5,443 nucleotides of DNA from assembly GCA_016931875.1 (NCBI GenBank), contig JAFGDX010000357.1:1-5443 (forward strand), in the 5' to 3' direction. Origin of the DNA: Prolixibacteraceae bacterium. GTDB taxonomy: Bacteria; Bacteroidota; Bacteroidia; Bacteroidales; Prolixibacteraceae. A program made the translations under genes and the position numbers. Below are positions 1 through 5,443 of this stretch, piece after piece. Every line of letters starts with the position of its first letter. The first letter of the stretch is position 1. Below the pieces are notes generated by a model. That model searched no databases. It saw nothing but the letters and a program-made list of their open reading frames with translations, and was not told where the DNA came from.

Positions 1-398
1 ACAGCTCCGTTGAGTGTGCAAAGATCAATGTACTTTTTGTCATCAATTTTTTGCCACTCTTTTCCATCCAGCAAATAAATTCCATTGAATGTCAACGCCC
101 AAAGCAGGTTATTTTCTTTCTGTATTTTTTGAATTTCAGAAGGCGCTGAATGGTCGGGTTTCAATTCACCATTATCCAAAACATATACTTTATTGCTAAT
201 TAAAGCGTAACATTTTCCATCAAGTTCGGCAACGCTTTGAACCGGTTTATCCGTTGGAATTTTTTCAGAAACTTCCTGAAGATACACCTCATCTTTCTGA
301 GGTTGCCATAAGCGTTTGGAAACCCCGAACAGATCCTGTCCGCCGGCGCCGCCGGAAACCATGGCCAGGGAAATAAAAAGGGCGAAAAACTGTTTCAT
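1..398 (-). CDS. Secreted propeller-like protein, N-terminal part (3' end beyond left edge)
   Basis: The minus-strand frame opens with ATG at 396-398 and stays open for 132 codons to the left edge, so only the N-terminus is present. Residues 1-20 look like a Sec signal peptide: MKQ, then a hydrophobic stretch (FFALFISLAMVS), then a small-residue region (GGAGG) before QDLF. The mature part has short beta-strand and turn units such as KCYALISNKVYVLDNGEL (residues 62-79) and LLWALTFNGIYLLDGKEW (98-115). The second matches the style of two-component-regulator propeller repeats, where a W-A-T-x-x-G-I/L-Y-x-L pattern forms one blade. No membrane anchor follows the signal in the visible part. It starts 51 bases after the preceding gene stops, on the same strand, so co-transcription is likely. 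No Shine-Dalgarno is visible; the leader is A/T rich. Whether the missing part is only propeller, a propeller plus enzyme domain like its neighbour, or a hybrid sensor kinase cannot be told. The reading frame is secure; the function is unknown. Confidence 0.85.
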   Translation of the reverse strand, partial: MKQFFALFISLAMVSGGAGGQDLFGVSKRLWQPQKDEVYLQEVSEKIPTDKPVQSVAELDGKCYALISNKVYVLDNGELKPDHSAPSEIQKIQKENNLLWALTFNGIYLLDGKEWQKIDDKKYIDLCTLNGA

Positions 399-449
399 TT
401 CAGATTTTATTAATTTGTTTATGAACGGATATCGTATTAAAACCACTAA

Positions 450-2675
450 TTATTCTTTCACAGGTTCACCAATAACTCCCAAATAGCGGCCAATCCAGTA
501 GGGAAGCAACCAAATATCTCCGGCGCTGTATTCCGAACGTCCGTCACCGCCTCCATCCAAACCAAAACGGTTGGCATTGTGACGTGCAATTCGAAGTTCG
601 TCGGGAGGCAATACTTCTGTTATGGTTTGTTCCCTGAAATTTTCGGGGACAAACTCAATGTCTTTCCGGTGACTGTTTTTTACGGTCCAGTTTACCAAAT
701 CGAGCGGGTATTCCTGCAGATACCAGATGGCTTCTTCAAAATCATAATCATCGTCACCCGCAATGGCAGTCATAATGTTCCACAGCCCTTCTTTTTCAGG
801 GCGTTCAGCTTCCCAGTGGTCGATAATGGCCGCTTTGTATTTTGCTTTCAGTTCATTATTGAAAGCGTATCTGTAAAGTCCCCAGTAACCGCAGTAATAC
901 ATTTCGTCGTCGGAATGGTTCCAGCTTTCCGAAAGCATTTTACTCCAGTCGTCGGCAGTTTCCGGCGCGCGGCCGATTTCGCTCATGGGGCGCATCAGGT
1001 TTTCGAGGTAACCGTGATTCTCCATTAAATCAAATGCAGCTTTTTTGTATTTCTCCTTTTCTGTAAAATGATAAGCTGTCTGCAACATCCCGATATAATT
1101 GGAAGCGTTAATTTTCCGGTCGCCAACCATAATTGGGCGGGCGTTAACATATTCGGGGTTCCAGCGCCCCCAGGTAGTTGGTTCGCCATTCCAGTCAACC
1201 AAATAATGGTCGTTTTTTAAGGCGTGCGACATCAGGGTGTCGATCAGCAAAATGGCTTTGTTTTTCAATTCCGGCTCATCAATCAGTTCGGCGATGGCGC
1301 CAAAAGCAAAAATATGACCAATGGCTTCGTCGCTGCTGGTAGTCGATTTCCAGTCCCATTCGGGATCTTCGGTTCTCCGCCATTTTGGATCGTGATATTT
1401 GTAGCCCCTTCTTTCAAACGAGCGCGAAGGAAAACCGGGAATTTCGTTAATGGTGTACAAACGTTCCATGGCATCAAGCGATTCCCTGACATTTTGCAAT
1501 GCCTCTTCCGACTGTGTAACCGCATAGCGGAAAACTTCGCCAGCCAGATACATGGATGTCCACAATCCGTCGTTGTCAGAAGTTTCCATGCTCCCGGAGG
1601 TCACATCTCCATTGGTCATATTCGAAACAGTGGCATTAAAACCATTCCGTATGTGCCGTTCGCGCACCTGTTTTTCAAAAAACATGGCTTTGTCGTAAAG
1701 GGTCATTTCCTTTTGGCAAATTTTTGCCAGGCCGCCACCGGTTAAAATTAAAACCGAATTTTCCGGGCCTTCTGCAATGTCAATCACATCATCTGCAGGA
1801 ATCCAGCGTTTGGAAGCATAGTAACTGAAATTCCCATTTTCCCCGAGTTTAAAAGCACCATAGGTTGAACCAAACCAGATTTCACCACCAATGCTTTTTA
1901 TGGTGGTTAATTCGGTGTGCGGCAATTGTGTATAAATTTGACTTATGTGCGTTTTCGATTTGGCATCAAATTCAAAATAACCATCGGAAGTACCGGCCAG
2001 CACTTTTTCGCCCGCCACTTCAATGCAGGATAATTTATCGTTGCGAAGTATGAGTTCCAGCTTTTTGTTTTTGGGTGAAAAAGAATGAATTTGCCCCTCA
2101 CTCAAAATAAAAAACTGATCGTTTTCGGCATCGTACTTTATATCATGAATGGTTGCATTCAAACTTCCCTCCCACAATGTTTCCGAATCCTTTAGAAGGT
2201 TCAGGTTTTTCTCGTCGGCAATCAGAAACGTAAAATCGTTTCCGGGTGCGAATATTTTTGCATTGGGTAAATTATGACGGGCAAACAGATTACCGGCCCA
2301 CGCATTGCTTAAAACCGCCGCATCATCAATATACACCAACTGGTTTTGGTATACAGCAACGTCGGTAATTCCTTTATCTGAAGTAGGAAGATACTGAACA
2401 TCTTTTACAAGCGCACCGGGAAAAAGAAATTGCCCTGCCTGCGGGCGCAACAAACCATGCGTTGAAAGAATTTGAATGTAACCGTTGCGATCGGCAACTA
2501 CCTTTTTGAGCGTAATCCTCTCGTTATCAAAATTATATTTAATACTGAATTCCTGAACAAAGGGTTTGTCTTTGTAAAATATTTCCGAACGTTGCGCATT
2601 TGTTATCCACGGGTTTGCCGCAACCAGCAAACCGGTGAGGAAAAATACCATCCAAGTTTTTAGTTTTTTATTCAT
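450..2675 (-). CDS. Secreted two-domain protein: N-terminal propeller plus C-terminal (alpha/alpha)-barrel-like domain
   Basis: ATG at 2673-2675 is the chosen start, giving 741 residues. It puts MNKKLK directly before a hydrophobic stretch (WMVFFLTGLLVAA) and a likely signal peptidase site after ITNA. A GTG at 2700-2702 would add nine residues (numbers below count from that GTG) and make a worse signal peptide. Residues ~40-330 are beta-rich, with repeated propeller-blade patterns such as KVLAGTSDGYFEFD (233-246) and EIWFGSTYGAFKL (274-286), like two-component regulator propellers. Residues ~335-740 are helical and aromatic rich, with conserved-looking blocks: DNDGLWTSMYLAGE (376-389), SSDEAIGH (456-463), WGRWNPEYVN (511-520), SWNHSDDEMYYCGYWG (593-608) and DGGGDGRSEY (716-725). 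Helical hairpins with W/Y/D/E-rich turns resemble six-hairpin glycosidase or lyase folds, but I cannot assign a known CAZy family. There is no transmembrane helix or kinase domain after the signal, so it is not a sensor. It lies 61 bases after the DUF3748 gene. A secreted polysaccharide-processing enzyme is plausible but inferred. The ORF is certain; the activity is unknown. Confidence 0.9.
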   Translation of the reverse strand: MNKKLKTWMVFFLTGLLVAANPWITNAQRSEIFYKDKPFVQEFSIKYNFDNERITLKKVVADRNGYIQILSTHGLLRPQAGQFLFPGALVKDVQYLPTSDKGITDVAVYQNQLVYIDDAAVLSNAWAGNLFARHNLPNAKIFAPGNDFTFLIADEKNLNLLKDSETLWEGSLNATIHDIKYDAENDQFFILSEGQIHSFSPKNKKLELILRNDKLSCIEVAGEKVLAGTSDGYFEFDAKSKTHISQIYTQLPHTELTTIKSIGGEIWFGSTYGAFKLGENGNFSYYASKRWIPADDVIDIAEGPENSVLILTGGGLAKICQKEMTLYDKAMFFEKQVRERHIRNGFNATVSNMTNGDVTSGSMETSDNDGLWTSMYLAGEVFRYAVTQSEEALQNVRESLDAMERLYTINEIPGFPSRSFERRGYKYHDPKWRRTEDPEWDWKSTTSSDEAIGHIFAFGAIAELIDEPELKNKAILLIDTLMSHALKNDHYLVDWNGEPTTWGRWNPEYVNARPIMVGDRKINASNYIGMLQTAYHFTEKEKYKKAAFDLMENHGYLENLMRPMSEIGRAPETADDWSKMLSESWNHSDDEMYYCGYWGLYRYAFNNELKAKYKAAIIDHWEAERPEKEGLWNIMTAIAGDDDYDFEEAIWYLQEYPLDLVNWTVKNSHRKDIEFVPENFREQTITEVLPPDELRIARHNANRFGLDGGGDGRSEYSAGDIWLLPYWIGRYLGVIGEPVKE

Positions 2676-2736
2676 TCTTAGTTTTATTATTTTGAATATC
2701 ACTTATTTAATTTCAATTCACTTTTTTTTTCAAAAA

Positions 2737-4119
2737 TTATTTTGATACTGCATTTAGCGTATCCCAGTCAAGGTTGAGTATAAAAATTTGTTTATACCAT
2801 TTATGATTGTTCTGGTTTTTAACCATGATGTTGTAAGCCAGCAAATTCCCGTTGTTGGATACTACCAGTTCAGTGCGATTATCTGAGTCGTTGGTTAACA
2901 TTATTGTTTTCCCAAAGTTTTTATTTTCACCGGTATATAAAGCGGCGATATTTCCTCCGGCCACTGCAAAAATCCAGTTGTTTTGCGGATGCCAGCGCAC
3001 AAAAGAGGCATCCGAAGAAAAATGACTAAGCTGCCGGGGCTGTTTTTTTGGGTCGGGAGAATGTTCGGAGCCCGTTGAATCGATAAGAAAAACCTGGTCG
3101 GTTCCGTTGTCATCTTTTGCAAGAAAGGCAATCCGTTTTCCGTTTTCAGATCCCCTTACAATTCCGGAAACCGTTCTGCTGTAGGTTAATCTGCGAATTT
3201 TTATGCCAACAGGCGGTTTGGGGTATGTAGTTGCATCGCCTGAGCTGCCAGTAGTAATATCAACGTTTTCAGGAACATCAGCTACAAAAAGCGAAGTATC
3301 ATAATCAATTCCGTTTTCATTGCGCACTTTCCCGATAAAAGCCCGCATGGTTCCTGCCGAACCAACCCAGGAATCGCCAAAAGCTTTTTCAATTTCCCCG
3401 GGTTTCGATTTTTCTTTTTCAACAGGTTTTAAAAGAACCGCAAAATAATGCGAATATTCTTCGGGAGCCGCTGTGTTGGGCTCCATGTAACCAATAGTAC
3501 GATCGATGTTTTGCACCAGAAAATCGTCGTAAGTAAACCCGATGCGTTTTCCGTTGCGAATGTATTCATGGCGGTGTGTCCCGCCACGATGTGCCCCGGG
3601 AATGGTTGGCCTGTCTGCTGAAATATCGCGCATGTCGACCTTTGTGAGGGTTTGTTTTCCATCGGCAGAAACTTCCACACCCGTGCGGTTGGGCATTCCG
3701 TAATATCCACGCTCCTCAATTTCTTCAACCAAAGGACCGTGAATAAAAATAACTTTATTATCGGAAGGGTGCCATGAAACCGCACCAACGCCCGGTGCAG
3801 CCTGCTCGCCGGTTACCGATTCCGGTTCGTATAAAACGGTTTCAGTTCCGGTTGAAATTTCAATTTTTTCGATGGTTTTACAATTCCCGATATTGTCGTT
3901 AAAGACCGTTCCGCGGGTGTCGTAACACAAAAACCGGTCGCCGGGCGAAAAATTATCATTGTTATCGAGCGCGTGGTTTTTTTCTGAAAATGAAATTTGT
4001 TTTTCGGGTAGTGTCATTGTTATTTTCTTATTTTGATTTTTGGTTTTACAGCCGGCAAAACCTGTCAGCACAACAAAAACGATTAAAAATAATCTTTTAT
4101 ATTTTATTTTTCCGAACAT
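2737..4119 (-). CDS. DUF3748 (YidR-like) beta-propeller lipoprotein
   Basis: This is a 460-residue protein with an ATG at 4117-4119. Residues 1-24 form a lipoprotein signal: basic MFGKIKYKR, hydrophobic LFLIVFVVLTG, then FAGC with Cys24 as the lipidation site. The residues after Cys24 (KTKNQNKK) are basic and lack the acidic export signal reported for some Bacteroidota surface lipoproteins, so the protein may face the periplasm. The mature part resembles E. coli YidR (DUF3748), as I recall that sequence: FSPGDRFLCYDTRG (57-70), SWHPSDNKVIFIHGP (115-129), HRGGTHRHEY (177-186), KRIGFTYDD (191-199) and EYSHYFAVLL (221-230). Blade-like WHP units (for example 376-378) and AFLAKDDNGTDQVFLID (331-347) point to a TolB-like propeller, a fold shared with oligogalacturonate lyases. 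The biochemical role of DUF3748 is not known to me. It starts 12 bases after the phosphoesterase gene stops, so the two are probably co-expressed. Family confidence is good; a catalytic role is open. Confidence 0.88.
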   Translation of the reverse strand: MFGKIKYKRLFLIVFVVLTGFAGCKTKNQNKKITMTLPEKQISFSEKNHALDNNDNFSPGDRFLCYDTRGTVFNDNIGNCKTIEKIEISTGTETVLYEPESVTGEQAAPGVGAVSWHPSDNKVIFIHGPLVEEIEERGYYGMPNRTGVEVSADGKQTLTKVDMRDISADRPTIPGAHRGGTHRHEYIRNGKRIGFTYDDFLVQNIDRTIGYMEPNTAAPEEYSHYFAVLLKPVEKEKSKPGEIEKAFGDSWVGSAGTMRAFIGKVRNENGIDYDTSLFVADVPENVDITTGSSGDATTYPKPPVGIKIRRLTYSRTVSGIVRGSENGKRIAFLAKDDNGTDQVFLIDSTGSEHSPDPKKQPRQLSHFSSDASFVRWHPQNNWIFAVAGGNIAALYTGENKNFGKTIMLTNDSDNRTELVVSNNGNLLAYNIMVKNQNNHKWYKQIFILNLDWDTLNAVSK

Positions 4120-4124
4120 TTGAA

Positions 4125-4129
4125 CCTCC
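4125..4129 (-). promoter_or_regulatory. Ribosome binding site (GGAGG) of the DUF3748 gene
   Basis: On the minus strand GGAGG is followed by five bases (TTCAA) and then the ATG at 4117-4119. It lies inside the 12-base gap after the phosphoesterase stop codon. It confirms the start of the DUF3748 gene and would let ribosomes ending the upstream gene reinitiate. The two other complete starts in the window (2675 and 398) have only A/T-rich leaders, which is the more common arrangement in Bacteroidota. Confidence 0.7.
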
Positions 4130-4131
4130 GT

Positions 4132-5443
4132 TTACTTCACCCTGAAAATACGGTTTTCTGTCCAGGTTTTATGAAACATATCGGTTGTTTTTACAGTGAG
4201 TGTATATGTTCCCTGCGCCAGATTTACGGGCAGTTTTCCCTGCCACATGTGGCGGCAAATACTGGGATAATCCATGGCATATCCAAACACTTCGTCCAAT
4301 GGTTTTCCCTCCACGCTTTTATTCAGAAACGCGCTTTGTTTGTACATTTCCAAACATGCCGGATCAACCGTTTTTACAGTATCAAGCACAATCCAGTTGT
4401 CATGTTGACTGACACGCATTTCAACCTTCGACCGATCGGAACCCGCAAAAACATTCACCAAAACCTGTGTTGTATCCAGCGCATTTTTTGCTATTTCATC
4501 AGGAATATAAATATTCATCTGGTAACCAGCGGGCCGGCGGGCTGCTTTAAACGTGATTTCATACCGGTTTCCTTCAAACAAAATAATGGAATAGCCGTTG
4601 GGCGCTCCGTCGTTCATGGTAGCATGTGGTATTCCCTGTTCATCTTTTAATCCACACCACCAGCTTCCGCAAACAGTGGCATTTACAAGATGGTGATGGG
4701 GTTCATTTCCACCCCAGCCCATTTCCTTATTTACAAAAAGGTTCATTTGCTCATGCACATGGCCTGAAATGGAGAATGTATGTTTCCGGTTTTGAATTAT
4801 CTGATACATCTTTTCGCGGTTATCGCATGAAACAATTGGAGCGTGCATCATTAAAACCACCAGTTTGTTTTCGGGAACAAACTGAAGGTAGTTGTTCACA
4901 AAAACCATTTGTTTTTCTGTAAAATGCGGATGGTATTTTCCCGCTTTATTAAAGTAAATGTTGTTCAACGAAATAAAAACCACCTGTCCGTATTCAAAAG
5001 CATAGGTGCTGGGGCCAAAAAATCGCTCAAAAGTGTCGTCTCTTTCATCGTTGGTTGTTGCATGCCGGTCGTTGTCGTGATTTCCAAAAACATTGTACCA
5101 CGGAATTCCAATTTGTGCAACTCCCTGGCTGACATCGTCCATTAATTCCGGATCGTCGGCCACAATATCGCCCAGCGACACACCAAAGGCGGCATCGGTC
5201 CCGATTAATTCTTCCACCACATCGTGAAAAACATAATTCACCTCTTTTATTCCGCGTGCCTGCGGATCGCCAAAAAACACTACTGAAAAATTGGTGTCTT
5301 CCTTTTGTTGAATCAGCGGAAAATTTATTTTTTGCAGGGACGGGTTTTCTGCGCCCTTCTGAATTGGGAAATAATGCTGTGGTATTTTGTATGTATTTAA
5401 AGGAACCCGGTAGCCGGAAGGTTGAATAACAAAAACCGTTGAA
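4132..5443 (-). CDS. Calcineurin-like metallophosphoesterase with MetallophosN and MetallophosC domains (5' end beyond right edge)
   Basis: The frame is open from the right edge to TAA at 4132-4134, with 436 codons visible and the N-terminus missing. Visible residues ~3-30 (VFVIQPSGYRVPLNTYKIPQ followed by HYFPI) match the N-terminal MetallophosN beta domain seen in Bacteroidota phosphoesterases. The catalytic domain has the dinuclear-metal motifs in order: FGDPQ (Asp59), LGDIVADD (Asp92), GNHD (120-123, window 5074-5085), MMHAP (His200) and SGHVHE (GHVH at 4753-4764). From about CGSWWCG (window ~4650-4670) the MetallophosC part begins, with DGAPNGYSIILFEGN, ending in GTYTLTVKTTD and a final RIFRVK. 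The family cleaves phosphomono- or diesters using two metals; the substrate here cannot be read from sequence. Homologues are usually exported, but the signal peptide would lie outside the window. A GTG at 5278-5280 is not the start, because the upstream codons carry conserved domain sequence. It is the promoter-proximal gene of the visible set. Confidence 0.92.
   Translation of the reverse strand, partial: STVFVIQPSGYRVPLNTYKIPQHYFPIQKGAENPSLQKINFPLIQQKEDTNFSVVFFGDPQARGIKEVNYVFHDVVEELIGTDAAFGVSLGDIVADDPELMDDVSQGVAQIGIPWYNVFGNHDNDRHATTNDERDDTFERFFGPSTYAFEYGQVVFISLNNIYFNKAGKYHPHFTEKQMVFVNNYLQFVPENKLVVLMMHAPIVSCDNREKMYQIIQNRKHTFSISGHVHEQMNLFVNKEMGWGGNEPHHHLVNATVCGSWWCGLKDEQGIPHATMNDGAPNGYSIILFEGNRYEITFKAARRPAGYQMNIYIPDEIAKNALDTTQVLVNVFAGSDRSKVEMRVSQHDNWIVLDTVKTVDPACLEMYKQSAFLNKSVEGKPLDEVFGYAMDYPSICRHMWQGKLPVNLAQGTYTLTVKTTDMFHKTWTENRIFRVK

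Noticed and set aside
399..449. Possible regulatory site in the 51-base gap before the left-edge gene
   Set aside because: No hairpin, repeat or promoter-like pair was found; it reads as an ordinary A/T-rich leader.
1224..1745. 173-codon open frame on the plus strand
   Set aside because: It is antisense to the barrel domain of the 741-residue protein, has low-complexity F/H/R-rich translation and no supporting start signal. The plus-strand frame at 579-1028 is rejected for the same reason.
2700..2702. GTG as start of the propeller-barrel gene
   Set aside because: It would add nine residues ahead of a signal peptide that is already well formed from the ATG at 2675; no ribosome binding site favours the GTG.
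2676..2736. Possible promoter or terminator in the 61-base gap (nine-T tract at 2722-2730; TAATTTTTG on the minus strand)
   Set aside because: The element differs from the Bacteroidota -7 consensus TAnnTTTG by an extra base and no matching -33 TTTG could be placed with confidence; no GC-rich hairpin accompanies the A/T tract.
4120..4650. 176-codon open frame on the plus strand
   Set aside because: It lies wholly antisense to the phosphoesterase, whose motifs are unmistakable; its translation is rich in F, H and C with no recognisable domain or signal.
5278..5280. GTG as start codon of the phosphoesterase
   Set aside because: The frame continues upstream to the edge without a stop and encodes MetallophosN-like sequence; starting here would leave only three residues before the first metal motif.

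Overview
The window looks like chromosomal DNA from a member of the Bacteroidota. The support is a metallophosphoesterase with the MetallophosN/catalytic/MetallophosC layout common in that phylum, secreted proteins with repeats like the two-component regulator propeller, starts that mostly lack a Shine-Dalgarno sequence but sit in A/T-rich leaders, and a moderate GC content (judged by eye). A marine or gut Bacteroidales/Marinilabiliales type is plausible, but the order cannot be fixed from this window.

All four genes are on the minus strand and read from right to left. In order of transcription they are: (1) a calcineurin-like phosphoesterase whose 5' end lies beyond the right edge (4132-5443); (2) a lipoprotein of the DUF3748/YidR beta-propeller family (2737-4119), starting 12 bases after gene 1 stops and preceded by a clear GGAGG; (3) a secreted protein of about 740 residues that joins an N-terminal propeller to a C-terminal domain resembling an (alpha/alpha) barrel (450-2675); (4) the start of another secreted propeller-like protein that runs off the left edge (1-398). 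The gaps are 12, 61 and 51 bases, with no convincing terminator or promoter in them, so one operon is the simplest reading. No stretch longer than 61 bases is non-coding.

Genes 2, 3 and 4 carry visible export signals. Gene 1 belongs to a family that is usually exported, but its N-terminus is off the window. The set therefore looks like an envelope or periplasmic group acting on one substrate: a phosphoester-cleaving enzyme, a propeller lipoprotein of unknown activity, and a propeller fused to a possible carbohydrate-active barrel. A role in using a phosphorylated or acidic glycan, or another phosphoester-containing polymer, is inference only. No SusC/SusD pair, sulfatase, regulator, RNA gene, mobile element, CRISPR array or long repeat was seen.
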